64,000 nucleotides of DNA from Streptomyces sp. NBC_00286 (GTDB taxonomy: Bacteria; Actinomycetota; Actinomycetes; Streptomycetales; Streptomycetaceae): the NCBI RefSeq assembly GCF_036173125.1, contig NZ_CP108054.1:8873501-8937500 (forward strand), read 5' to 3'. The notes beneath the pieces were generated by a model that was not told the DNA's origin, did no database searches, and saw only the letters and a program-made list of their open reading frames with translations. Each line of letters opens with the position of its first letter. The stretch's first letter is position 1. Below are positions 1-8,391 of the stretch, one piece after another. A program made the position numbers and the translations under genes.

Positions 1-1549
1 TGGTGCGGTCGGTGCTGGTGTGGGGTTGGGCGAGCAGGCCGCGGGAGACGATCTGGCGGGCGGCCGCGTGGTCCCGGTCCTGTGACAGCCCGCACCCTGC
101 GCAGTGCGCCCAGGTCCAGCCGCGCTCGGCAAGCCGGTCCGGCGCCGGGTGATGGCCCAGCGGCCCCAGGCATTGCGGGCAGCGTGCGGAGGTGCCCCGG
201 GCGGGGACGGTGACCACGGTGATGCCCGCCTTCGCGGCCAGGTGCCGGATCGCCTCGGCGACCCTGCCGCGGACCTGCCCGGACAGCCGGGCGTTGCCGC
301 GCCGTTTGCCGCGGGCCTCCAGGGTGGCCAGGTCCTCCAGGTAGATGACGCTGGCGCCGAGTGCGAGGCTCTGGTCGACGGCCCAGCGGGCCGCCGCCCA
401 GGCCAGCGCGTCGTTGAGGTGGCGGATGCGGGCACACACCCGCGCGTGCTCCACTTCCAGCACCGCGGCCCGCCGGTGCAGGTCGTCCCAGGCCAGCAGG
501 GGGGCGCCGAGCCCGTCCGCCAACTGCTGGTAGTGGTCGCGTCGGGCGGCGAGGTGTTCGCGGTGGCCGCGCAGCCGGTGCAGTTTCGCGCTGATGGCGG
601 TGGCGTCGAAGAGCAGAGGGCGGCCGTCGGTGACCACCCGCCGGGCAGTTTTGGGGCCGGTCAGACGGCCCACCGTTCCGGTCAGCAGGGTGTTTACACC
701 CCAGTCGAAGCCGACCGCCACGGTGTGCCCGGACGCCTTGGTGGCCGGGGCGGGCCGGGAGTGCGGCAGGTCCACCGCGATCCGGCCACCGCGGGTGGGG
801 CGCAGGGTCGGGGTGTGCAGCACCGCCTCCGGGCCGACGGTGGCGGGCAGCCGCAGGTCGATCACATGCCAGGCCCACTCCCGGCCCGAGGCGGGGGCCG
901 GGCACAGCGGGAGCTTCACCCGCAGCCGGGCCAGCCCCGCATCCACCCGCTGCAGGGTGACCTGCTGGCGGTCCATCGCCGCCAGCAGCACCTGCGCGGC
1001 GATCTGGGGCGGCTCCTCCAGCTCACACAGCCCTGCGGGCAGGCGCCCGTGCTCGGCCACATAGGCGCGGACCTGCCGGGTGCGGTTGCGGATCTCCGCA
1101 TGGCCGACCCCGCTCGGCAGCAGCGCCTGCAACGCCTCCCACTCCGCCTGGGTGCGCCGGTGGGGGTCGGCGGGCCAGGTGGCCAGCACCGCCGCCACCA
1201 CAGTGCGCCGATGCAGCGCCAGCCGCAGGGTGCGCGCCGCGTACTCCTCCGCACCCCGCCGCACCCGGTCCGACACATACACCCCCTCGGCGAAACTCGC
1301 CGTGTGCTGCCAGTTGAGGCGGCGCAGCGCCATCCAGCCCTTGGACGGCAACGGCTCACCCCGCCCGTCGACCCCGGCGGCCAGCACCTCCAGCGAACCC
1401 TCGTCCCACCGGGAAGCCACCAGGGCCCGGGTCAGCTCGCGGCTCAACTGGGCGAGAAAACCCACCCGCTCGTACAGCACCGCTTGACCGACCCGCTCGC
1501 CGCTGCCCTCGACCACGCCACCGAAGGCGGTACACGGCGCCGTCGCCAT
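1..1549 (-). CDS. TnpB-like RNA-guided nuclease / IS605-type transposase (3' end cut by window)
   Basis: The reverse strand encodes a protein of at least 516 residues that runs off the left edge. It has the three RuvC-like acidic positions of TnpB/IS1341 proteins: Asp in VGFDWGVNT, Glu in VIYLEDLA and Asp in LSQDRDHAAARQI, with a four-cysteine zinc ribbon (CPQC ... CAGC) between the last two. In the family this is an RNA-guided endonuclease carried by IS200/IS605 elements. No tnpA lies on the visible side, and the 3' end, where a guide RNA would be expected, is outside the window. The start is uncertain: ATG at 1549 is used, but in-frame GTG codons at 1561, 1567 and 1570 lie closer to a GGGGGG purine run. 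All catalytic residues look intact, so it is not an obvious pseudogene. Confidence 0.8.
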   Translation of the reverse strand, partial: MATAPCTAFGGVVEGSGERVGQAVLYERVGFLAQLSRELTRALVASRWDEGSLEVLAAGVDGRGEPLPSKGWMALRRLNWQHTASFAEGVYVSDRVRRGAEEYAARTLRLALHRRTVVAAVLATWPADPHRRTQAEWEALQALLPSGVGHAEIRNRTRQVRAYVAEHGRLPAGLCELEEPPQIAAQVLLAAMDRQQVTLQRVDAGLARLRVKLPLCPAPASGREWAWHVIDLRLPATVGPEAVLHTPTLRPTRGGRIAVDLPHSRPAPATKASGHTVAVGFDWGVNTLLTGTVGRLTGPKTARRVVTDGRPLLFDATAISAKLHRLRGHREHLAARRDHYQQLADGLGAPLLAWDDLHRRAAVLEVEHARVCARIRHLNDALAWAAARWAVDQSLALGASVIYLEDLATLEARGKRRGNARLSGQVRGRVAEAIRHLAAKAGITVVTVPARGTSARCPQCLGPLGHHPAPDRLAERGWTWAHCAGCGLSQDRDHAAARQIVSRGLLAQPHTSTDRT

Positions 1550-1709
1550 CAACCGGCCCACACCCACCACCCCCCTGCTCGGTCCCGAATCGGGCACATC
1601 CGTGCACCCGATCGGCCTAACGACCGACCCCCGCACAAAGACACGGCAGCCGACCGGCACCGCCCGAATCGCACAGGAAAACGCAGCAAAACCGCCAACA
1701 GTTGAAGAC

Positions 1710-1744
1710 CCTCCCCGGGCCGGTTCTGAACCGGTCCGGGGAGG
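1710..1744 (-). terminator. Strong hairpin after the 52-aa membrane gene
   Basis: CCTCCCCGG-CCGGTT pairs with AACCGG-CCGGGGAGG around a three-base loop, with single mismatches. It starts 15 bases after the stop of the small gene at 1759 and closes the kinase transcription unit. It has no clear T tract, which is usual for Streptomyces terminators. Confidence 0.6.
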
Positions 1745-1758
1745 ATGCGCGAAGGGCA

Positions 1759-1917
1759 TCAGGTGCTGCGTGAGGCCACCATCGCCAGAGTGATCAGGCC
1801 GAGTACCACCCAGCCGAACCACAGCCAGCCATTGCTGCCGAGCGCCACCGTGTAGGCCGTGACCATCACCAGGCCACCGACGGTGAGCACCCCCATGGTC
1901 TTCGTAGAACCGGGCAT
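1759..1917 (-). CDS. Small membrane protein (52 aa)
   Basis: A 52-residue frame begins MPGSTKTMGVLTVGG and ends MVASRST. Its start is preceded by a very good ribosome site (AAGGAGGG, 7 bases before ATG). It has two hydrophobic stretches, about residues 8-25 and 32-46, the second rich in Trp and Leu, so a hairpin membrane protein is likely. It lies only 13 bases after the stop of the kinase gene and before a strong hairpin, so it is probably co-transcribed with the kinase. I do not recognise the family. Function is unknown; a small partner of the membrane-anchored kinase is possible but unsupported. Confidence 0.7.
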   Translation of the reverse strand: MPGSTKTMGVLTVGGLVMVTAYTVALGSNGWLWFGWVVLGLITLAMVASRST

Positions 1918-1930
1918 CGCAACACCCTCC

Positions 1931-3802
1931 TTATGGTTCGTCCCTCTCCATGGTGCCCCCGTCCTGCCTTTTCACGGTGCATACGACGAAATGGGTGCCT
2001 GTTTTCCAGCCGCTCTCCCCGGCCCAGGCCGCCGATTCGTAGCGGCCGGGGTCGTAGCCGTACTGGATCGGCGGCACATCCGCCGCGCAGGCCTCGACGG
2101 ATTCCCGCTTCGCGTCTTCGAGCGTGGTGTCGGGGCCGAGTCGGGTGAAGCCGAGCACCCGCTGGTCGTGCGGCTCGTCGCAGGAGGTCAGCCGGGCGTC
2201 CCGGTCGGACCGTTCGTCCAGGCAGTCCTGCTTCTGCATATTGGCCGTGTCGATGAACGTCAGCCCCGTCTCCCGGTGGTCCCCGAGCGGCCCGTACACC
2301 CCACCGTTCGCCCCGAGCAGCAGACATACGGTGCGCCGGCCTGCGGCCTCGAAGCCCGCTTCGGTGGGCAGCACGGCGTAGCCGCGTACGTCCGCGAGCT
2401 TCTTACGGGTCTCCTCGGTGCGCGACTCGCAGTGGACGGGCCCGTACGTACGCGCCTCATCGACGGATCCGGCCTCGACCACCGCCATGACCTGCCCGTC
2501 CGGGGACCCTTTGAGGCAGTCCTCGAGCTTCAGCCGCGGCGTGCCCTCGAAACGCCTCTCGGGCCAGTCGGCGATGACGCAGTCGCCGTCCTTGAGCGGC
2601 TCGGCGAGCCCGACGGCCCCGCCGTACGGCTGCGCAGCCCCGCCCTCGTCCGCCTGCCGGCCCATCGCGTACCAGACCCCGCCGAGCGTCAGGCCCACGC
2701 CGAGGAGGCACGCGATCACGGACTGCAGGACGTTCGAGCGTTTGCGACGCCGGCTGCCGGGCGGCGGCGGCGCGTACGTCGGCGATTTGGGCGGGACGGG
2801 TGACTGCAGCGCGATAGGTGGCCCGAATCCGGGACCTGGCGCAGGCCCTGGCGTCCGTACGGCTGATACCTCCGTCTCGGCGTGCGCCCACTGCGGCTGC
2901 GACCCCGGATCGACGTGGGTGCGCTGCGGGGGCTGTGGCGTGACGATCGCGGACAGCGCGGCCTGCGTCTGCTCCGCCGTGGCGCGGTGGACGGGGTCCT
3001 TGGTGAGCAGGGCGGCCAGGATCGGTTCCAGCGCGCCCGCGCGCAGAGGCGGCCGGGGCTCCTCCAGGACGACCGCGGTGAGCGCGGCCAGGTCGGTGTC
3101 GCGGTCGAACGGGCCGCAGCCCTCGACCGCGTAGTAGAGCGTGCAGCCCAGTGAGAACAGATCGGCGGCCGCGGTGGGCGGCCCGCCCTGGGCCCGCTCG
3201 GGCGCCAGATATCCGGCCGTGCCCACGAGCATGGACGTCATCGTCCAGCGCGGCTCGGCGGAGTCCGGCTGCACGGAGATCCCGTAGTCCGTGAGCAGGA
3301 CACGTGCGTACGGGGAACCCGAACGGTCCGGCGCCAGCAGGATGTTGGCGGGCTTCACATCGCGGTGCATGACGCCCCGCTCGTGGCCCGCGGTCAGCGC
3401 GTCCAGCACGGCGAGACCGATCCGGGCGCACTCGGCGGGCGCCGCCGGGCCCCGCTGGGTGACCAGGTCGCGCAGGTCGAGGGCGCCCGCGACGTACTCC
3501 ATTACGATCCACGGCAGGCCCTCGTGTTCCAGTACGTCGTGCACGGTCACCACATGCGGATGGCCGCGCAGCCCCGCCGCGTTCCGGGCCTCCGCACGGG
3601 CCCGGGCGACCCGGGCCGCCCGCTGCCGACCGGCCTCGGCGGGATCGCGGAAAACGATCTCCTTGAGCGCGACCTCACAGGCGAGCTGCTGGTCGTGGGC
3701 GAGCCATACGTGTCCCATGCCACCGGTACCGAGCCGGTTCAGCAGCAGATACCGACCCGCGATGACCCGGCCCACTCCCGACTGCGATGTCCCTGGTGCC
3801 AT
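1931..3802 (-). CDS. Membrane-anchored Ser/Thr protein kinase
   Basis: The 623-residue protein has an N-terminal Hanks-type kinase domain (about 15-290): glycine loop GTGGMG, VAIK-type lysine in VALKEI, catalytic HRDVKPAN and a DFG-position motif that reads DYG. A Pro-rich linker follows, then a single transmembrane segment at about 360-380. The C-terminal part of about 240 residues should lie outside the cell and contains several cysteines. This layout matches bacterial PknB-type receptor kinases, but there are no PASTA repeats, so the sensed signal is unknown. The start is ATG at 3802, preceded by GGGAGGG. The lipoprotein gene upstream ends 28 bases away on the same strand, so the two and the small membrane gene downstream may form one operon. 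Confidence 0.93.
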   Translation of the reverse strand: MAPGTSQSGVGRVIAGRYLLLNRLGTGGMGHVWLAHDQQLACEVALKEIVFRDPAEAGRQRAARVARARAEARNAAGLRGHPHVVTVHDVLEHEGLPWIVMEYVAGALDLRDLVTQRGPAAPAECARIGLAVLDALTAGHERGVMHRDVKPANILLAPDRSGSPYARVLLTDYGISVQPDSAEPRWTMTSMLVGTAGYLAPERAQGGPPTAAADLFSLGCTLYYAVEGCGPFDRDTDLAALTAVVLEEPRPPLRAGALEPILAALLTKDPVHRATAEQTQAALSAIVTPQPPQRTHVDPGSQPQWAHAETEVSAVRTPGPAPGPGFGPPIALQSPVPPKSPTYAPPPPGSRRRKRSNVLQSVIACLLGVGLTLGGVWYAMGRQADEGGAAQPYGGAVGLAEPLKDGDCVIADWPERRFEGTPRLKLEDCLKGSPDGQVMAVVEAGSVDEARTYGPVHCESRTEETRKKLADVRGYAVLPTEAGFEAAGRRTVCLLLGANGGVYGPLGDHRETGLTFIDTANMQKQDCLDERSDRDARLTSCDEPHDQRVLGFTRLGPDTTLEDAKRESVEACAADVPPIQYGYDPGRYESAAWAGESGWKTGTHFVVCTVKRQDGGTMERDEP

Positions 3803-3830
3803 CCGGTCCCTCCCTGGGTGCTGTCGTGGC

Positions 3831-5021
3831 TCAGACCGCGCTCGCGGCGGGCTCGCCGCTCACGGGGGCGTCGGTCGCCGGGTCACTCGTTACGGGTGCG
3901 CTGGTAGCGGGTTCGCTGGTGACCGGCTCGCTCGTCGGGGGCGATGAGCTCGTACGGGGCGGATCGTCGCTCGGCGGAGTCGCGCTGTCTGTCGACGGAG
4001 GCGGTGAGGCCCCTACGGGCTCCGTGTCGGTCGGCGTCGGCGTGGGAGGGGTGTCGGTGGGCGGCGTCGAGGTCTGCGTCGGATCGGGCGTCGTGGGATC
4101 AGGCTCCGTGGGATCGGGCTCTGTCGGATCGCTGGGGTCCGTCGGATCGGGTTCCGTCGGATCGGCCGGAGTCGGAGTGTCCGTCGACGTCTCGGTGGGT
4201 GAGGCCGAACCCGGCTCCCCGGGGGTGCCCGGCTCTCCCGTGGCCTCGCCGTCGCGCCGTGCGTCGAAGGTCCGGTCCTCCGAGCCGTCGGTGCCGACGG
4301 GCCGTTCGATGCCCTTGTCCGGGTCGGTCACATCCACGAGAGCGATCCGGTCGAGCTTCGTGGGCGACGGTTCGACCGACACCACCGAGTCATCGCGGAA
4401 ACTCGGCCACTTCTCGTTGCCGCCCTCGAAGCGCACCGAGATGTCTTCGCGGTCCCCCTCGAAAGTACGAAGTGGATTACCGCACGAGCACTTGACGACG
4501 GGCAATCCCTGATCGTTCACGAGAACCGCGATTCCCGCCTCCAGCAAGGCGTCGTAGGCAACCGCCCTGCCCTTCTTGTAGTCATGGTTCCGCACGAGAG
4601 TGTCGTGACGCAGGAGAACCGGTGTGAGTTGATCGACGTACTCCTCGATCGCATCCGGAGAAATTCCGGCAACGCGTGCCCATTCTTTGGCCTTGCGGCG
4701 GTTCTCGGGATCGATGAGGAATTCCTTGAGCCGGTCGACGTCACAGGCGCCCTGCTTACGCGAACCCCCGTACAGCCCAGGCGTGTTGCCCTGCTGCAAG
4801 CCGCCCCGAGGCCGCTCCCCACGCACCTCGGCGTCCACACCGAGCCCACTTTTCTCGTCGAAAAAAGGATCGAGAGCCGGAACTCCGGCCGACACCGCCT
4901 TCACGATGACGAGACGGTCGGCCTGAGTGCAGCCGCTGAGGATCAGCAAAGCGACCAGCAGAAATGCGGTCCTGCGGACCGAAGATTGAATGCCCTTGTA
5001 CATGGGCGCGCGAAATGTCAT
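3831..5021 (-). CDS. Secreted lipoprotein with Pro/Thr/Asp-rich C-terminal tail (DUF6777-like)
   Basis: Starting at the ATG at 5021 (GGGGGGAG just upstream) the protein has 396 residues. A lysine/arginine N-terminus and a hydrophobic stretch end in the lipobox LSGC, so it should be a lipid-anchored exported protein. A globular domain of about 220 residues includes a CSCGNP motif and resembles actinobacterial DUF6777 proteins; that name is from memory of the family. The last 130 residues are low-complexity, with repeated DPTEPDP-type units followed by TSEPVTSEPATS-type units, probably a cell-wall-spanning stalk. It lies immediately upstream of the Ser/Thr kinase gene on the same strand, so a link to that receptor is plausible. 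Confidence 0.75.
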   Translation of the reverse strand: MTFRAPMYKGIQSSVRRTAFLLVALLILSGCTQADRLVIVKAVSAGVPALDPFFDEKSGLGVDAEVRGERPRGGLQQGNTPGLYGGSRKQGACDVDRLKEFLIDPENRRKAKEWARVAGISPDAIEEYVDQLTPVLLRHDTLVRNHDYKKGRAVAYDALLEAGIAVLVNDQGLPVVKCSCGNPLRTFEGDREDISVRFEGGNEKWPSFRDDSVVSVEPSPTKLDRIALVDVTDPDKGIERPVGTDGSEDRTFDARRDGEATGEPGTPGEPGSASPTETSTDTPTPADPTEPDPTDPSDPTEPDPTEPDPTTPDPTQTSTPPTDTPPTPTPTDTEPVGASPPPSTDSATPPSDDPPRTSSSPPTSEPVTSEPATSAPVTSDPATDAPVSGEPAASAV

Positions 5022-5196
5022 TACCGCTCCCCCCGGCGGTTCCCCCGTCACCCTGCAAGAGCGGAAGCAGGGCTTGCGCGCCATGCTACTGAATAGAAAA
5101 GCCTTTCAGTCAAGTTTAATTGGAAGAGGCATTAATGAGGGGAAGTGCCCAGAGTGGCGGAGGGACACTCAGTGGCCTTGCGTGGGAATTGTTATC

Positions 5197-6150
5197 TCAG
5201 CGGGTACGCGCGTTCAATGAGGCCAGATAGGCGTTGTACGCCTCCAGCTCCTTGTCCCCGTCGCGATCCGCGGCCCGGTCCGTGCGCCGGGCCTGACGCT
5301 GCTCGGAGCGGTACCACTGGAAGAGCAGCGCGAGCAGCACGAGTACGGACGGGATCTCGCTGAACGCCCAGGCGATACCGCCCGCCGCGTTCTGATCCGA
5401 GAGCGCGTCGATGCCGAGCGACGCGGGAGGGTTCTTGTACGTCTCGACCATCGGGCCGGACGCCATCATCAGCGCGATGCCGAAGAACGCGTGGAACGGC
5501 ATGCCCGCGAACAGCTCCAGCATCCGCAGCAGATAGCCAGGCCGGTGCGGACCGGGATCCACGCCCATGATCGGCCAGAAGAAGGCGAGGCCGACGGCGA
5601 GGAAGTGGCACATCATCACGGTGTGGCCCGTCTTCGAACCCATCAGGAAGTCGAAGATAGGGGTGAAATACAGCGCGTACAGGCTCGCGATGAACAGCGG
5701 GATCGTGAACGCCGGGTGCGAGATCAGCCGCATGAACCGGCTGTGCAACAGCGCCAGCAGCAGCTCACGCGGCCCCTTGTGGCCCCGGCGCGCGGCCACC
5801 GGCAGGGCACGCAGCGCCAGCGTGATCGGCGCGCCGAGCAGGATCAGGATCGGCGTCAGCATGCTGATGATCATGTGCTGCACCATGTGCACGCTGAACA
5901 TGACCATGCCGTAGTCATTGAGCCCGGTACACATCACGAGCATCACGGTCAGCACGCCCACGACAAACGCCACGGTCCGCCCGACCGGCCACTTGTCCCC
6001 ACGCCGCACCAGCCGCACGACGCCCCACCCGTACAGGGCGAGCCCCACCAGACAGGCGACGAGAAAGAACGGGTCCGCGGACCACTCGAGCCCTCGCCCC
6101 AGCGTGAACGGCGGCAGATCCATGGTCGTGCCGTGCCCGCTGTGATCCAT
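5197..6150 (-). CDS. CtaG-type cytochrome c oxidase assembly protein
   Basis: A 317-residue integral membrane protein with seven or so hydrophobic segments and conserved histidines, among them HMVQHM in the middle and a second set near GHTVMMCHF. These features match the Caa3-CtaG family (named for a Bacillus factor needed for copper loading of the caa3 oxidase). The N-terminus MDHSGHGTT is His-rich, fitting a copper role. It stands alone between the lipoprotein gene and pfkA; a strong hairpin separates it from pfkA. Similar proteins in actinobacteria are often named only as assembly proteins, and the exact oxidase served cannot be told from here. Confidence 0.88.
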   Translation of the reverse strand: MDHSGHGTTMDLPPFTLGRGLEWSADPFFLVACLVGLALYGWGVVRLVRRGDKWPVGRTVAFVVGVLTVMLVMCTGLNDYGMVMFSVHMVQHMIISMLTPILILLGAPITLALRALPVAARRGHKGPRELLLALLHSRFMRLISHPAFTIPLFIASLYALYFTPIFDFLMGSKTGHTVMMCHFLAVGLAFFWPIMGVDPGPHRPGYLLRMLELFAGMPFHAFFGIALMMASGPMVETYKNPPASLGIDALSDQNAAGGIAWAFSEIPSVLVLLALLFQWYRSEQRQARRTDRAADRDGDKELEAYNAYLASLNARTR

Positions 6151-6206
6151 CCGCCGGCTCCTGATTAGTACGGGATTGTGCGCTGTCCGTCCGCACCAGA
6201 GTAGAA

Positions 6207-6238
6207 CCGCCCCCGGTCACTGTTACGACCGGGGGCGG
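6207..6238 (-). terminator. Perfect 12-bp hairpin downstream of pfkA
   Basis: CCGCCCCCGGTC pairs perfectly with GACCGGGGGCGG around an eight-base loop, 120 bases after the pfkA stop and before ctaG on the same strand. It probably ends the pfkA transcript. Confidence 0.65.
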
Positions 6239-6245
6239 GACAAGC

Positions 6246-6322
6246 GCCTCTTTAGGGGCGCGGGGCTGTATCAATATGCGGCTCCGCCGCGTGGGCGCGA
6301 GCAACCACACACAGCCTGCAGT
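6246..6322. repeat. Dispersed intergenic repeat copy
   Basis: This holds TTTAGGGGCGCGGGGCTGT, then a ATGCGGCTCCGCCGC stem and ACCACACACAGCCTGCAG. The same blocks occur inverted at 14858-14968 and in part at 17150-17196 and 17548-17590, so it belongs to a repeat family spread through this chromosome. Confidence 0.6.
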
Positions 6323-6358
6323 CGGCAGACAACCGGGAGTCTTACGGCGCTGCCCCGG

Positions 6359-7384
6359 CTAAAGCACACACTCCGCCTCGGCGTACCGCGCATCCGGCAC
6401 CGTCTTCAGCGTCTCGACCGCCTCCGCGAGCGACACCATCGCGATTTCGGTGCCGCGCAGCGCCGTCATCCGGCCGAACTCCCCGCGGTGCACCGCCTCC
6501 ACCGCGTGCCAGCCGAACCGGGTCGCGAGGACGCGGTCGTACGCCGTCGGGGTACCGCCACGCTGCACATGCCCGAGGATCACCGGACGGGCCTCCTTGC
6601 CGAGCCGGTGCTCCAGCTCAAGGGAGAGCTGGCGGGCGATACCCGCGAACCGCTCGTGCCCGTAGATGTCCTTGCCGCCCTCGTCGAACTCCATCGAGCC
6701 CTCGCGAGGCTTCGCGCCCTCCGCGGCCACGACGATGGCGAACTTCTTGCCCGCCGAGAAGCGTTCGCCGACCTTGGCGGTCAACTCCTCGATGTCGAAG
6801 GGGCGTTCCGGCACGACGATTGCGTGTGCGCCGGCCGCCATGCCCGAGTGCAGCGCGATCCAGCCGGTGTGGCGGCCCATGACCTCCACGATCAGCACAC
6901 GCTGATGGGACTCGGCGGTGGTCTTGAGGCGGTCAAGCGCCTCGGTCGCCACGCCCACGGCGGTGTCGAAGCCGAAGGTGACGTCCGTCACCGCGATGTC
7001 GTTGTCGATGGTCTTCGGCACGCCGACGATCGGCAGGCCGCCGTCCGACAGGAGACGGGCCGCCTTGAGGGTGCCCTCCCCGCCGATCGGGATGATCGCG
7101 TCGAGCCCGAGTTCCTCGACATGCCCCTTGGCCCGCTCCACGCCGTCCCTGAGGTGCTCGGGTCGTACGCGGGATGAGCCGAGGATGGTGCCGCCGCGAG
7201 CCAGGATTCCGCTCACCGCGTCGAGGTCGAGCTTGAGGTAGTCGCACTCCAGAAGGCCTTTCCAGCCGTCCCGGAAGCCGATGACCTCGTCGCCGTGGTC
7301 GACGACGGCGCGGTGTACGACGGACCGGATGACGGCGTTCAGGCCGGGGCAGTCGCCGCCGGACGTGAGGACACCAATGCGCAT
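6359..7384 (-). CDS. pfkA: 6-phosphofructokinase
   Basis: The 341-residue protein begins MRIGVLTSGGDCPGLNAV, the phosphate-binding loop of phosphofructokinases, and has PKTIDNDI with the catalytic TIDND motif and the MGRHTGWIAL substrate loop. Residue 104 is Gly (GGEG) and residue 124 is Lys. In the family Gly at 104 points to ATP rather than pyrophosphate as phosphoryl donor, while Lys124 is shared by both kinds in actinobacteria. It makes fructose 1,6-bisphosphate in glycolysis in the cytoplasm. Length is normal. It is transcribed alone; the 225-base gap upstream separates it from gatD. Streptomyces genomes usually have more than one paralogue, so which one this is remains open. Confidence 0.95.
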   Translation of the reverse strand: MRIGVLTSGGDCPGLNAVIRSVVHRAVVDHGDEVIGFRDGWKGLLECDYLKLDLDAVSGILARGGTILGSSRVRPEHLRDGVERAKGHVEELGLDAIIPIGGEGTLKAARLLSDGGLPIVGVPKTIDNDIAVTDVTFGFDTAVGVATEALDRLKTTAESHQRVLIVEVMGRHTGWIALHSGMAAGAHAIVVPERPFDIEELTAKVGERFSAGKKFAIVVAAEGAKPREGSMEFDEGGKDIYGHERFAGIARQLSLELEHRLGKEARPVILGHVQRGGTPTAYDRVLATRFGWHAVEAVHRGEFGRMTALRGTEIAMVSLAEAVETLKTVPDARYAEAECVL

Positions 7385-7609
7385 AGCCCGAAATACCTTC
7401 TCAACGTGGGCCGGGTACCGGACCGCGCTGTCCGGCTGGACCCGGCAAGCGTACCGGCGGCAGGGGGCGGGCCCGCATCATGCGTCCGCCTGCTGGACGC
7501 CCCCGCACAGGTGAGCGGCCGGGCCGCCAGAAGGGCTGTGAACCATCTCTCGGACTGTCCCGGACGGGCTGTGGGCCGTGTTTTCGGCGTATCCGCGTAT
7601 CAGCGTGGC

Positions 7610-8338
7610 TCAGGCAGGCTGCTGGGCGGCCGCGATGCGCTCGGCGCGCAGCGCCTCGTACCACCGGTCGTCGATCGGCGGCAGCGCGTTGACGTCCAGC
7701 GCGAGCTTGAGCAGCAGATCCGCGATCAGCGGGTTGCGGGCGAGCACGGGCCCGTGCATGTACGTCCCGAAGACCGTGTCGTTGTACGCGCCCTCCGTGC
7801 CGTCTCCCGTGCCGTTGCCCTTGCCGAGCCGGACCTGGGCGAACGGGCGCGCGGTGGGGCCGAGGTGGGTGATGCCCTGGTGGTTCTCGAAGCCCGTGAG
7901 CTGCGGCAGGCCGAGGGGCGGGTCGATGTCCCCGAGTACGTCCCCGACGCAGCGCTCGCCCTCGCCGCGCGTGGAGACCACGTCGAGCAGGCCGAGGCCC
8001 GGCTCGCGCTGCCCGAGGTCGTTGATGAACTCATGGCCGAGGATCTGGTAGCCGGCGCACACGGAGAAGACGATCGCGCCGTTGCCGACCGCGCGGTGCA
8101 GACCGCCGTCGCGGCGCAGCCGCTCGGCCGCGAGCCGCTGCGGCCGGTCCTCACCGCCGCCGATCAGGTAGATGTCGCCGGAGGTGGGGATCGGCTGGTC
8201 GCTGCGTACGTCGAGCCGGGCCACGTCCAGGCCGCGCTGCCGGGCCCGGCGCTCCACCACGAGCGCGTTGCCCTGGTCGCCGTAGGTGCTCAGCAGGTCC
8301 GGGTAGATCCACACCAGACGCAGGCTGTTGTCACTCAT
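7610..8338 (-). CDS. gatD: Lipid II isoglutaminyl synthase, glutaminase subunit GatD
   Basis: This 242-residue class I glutamine amidotransferase of the CobQ-like type has its nucleophile at Cys94 (FSVCAGYQ) and the partner His at about 195 (GTYMHGP). With MurT it amidates the D-Glu of the peptidoglycan stem peptide using ammonia from glutamine. The murT gene lies 53 bases upstream on the same strand, the usual operon for this enzyme. Both catalytic residues are present and the length fits. It acts in the cytoplasm at the inner face of the membrane, where lipid II is made. Confidence 0.92.
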   Translation of the reverse strand: MSDNSLRLVWIYPDLLSTYGDQGNALVVERRARQRGLDVARLDVRSDQPIPTSGDIYLIGGGEDRPQRLAAERLRRDGGLHRAVGNGAIVFSVCAGYQILGHEFINDLGQREPGLGLLDVVSTRGEGERCVGDVLGDIDPPLGLPQLTGFENHQGITHLGPTARPFAQVRLGKGNGTGDGTEGAYNDTVFGTYMHGPVLARNPLIADLLLKLALDVNALPPIDDRWYEALRAERIAAAQQPA

Positions 8339-8391
8339 TGATGATCGTCCTCTGTGGTCAGTTGCCGACGCGGATCACGTGCCGACGCCGG

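Noticed and set aside
104..1705. Long open frame on the forward strand opposite the TnpB-like gene
   Set aside because: It is the mirror of the TnpB frame in very GC-rich DNA; its translation is a low-complexity Arg/Pro/Gly/Gln sequence with no motifs.
5140..5200. Possible tRNA-like start (GTGCCCAGAGTGGCGGAGG)
   Set aside because: No matching acceptor, anticodon or T arm follows within the expected 75-90 bases.
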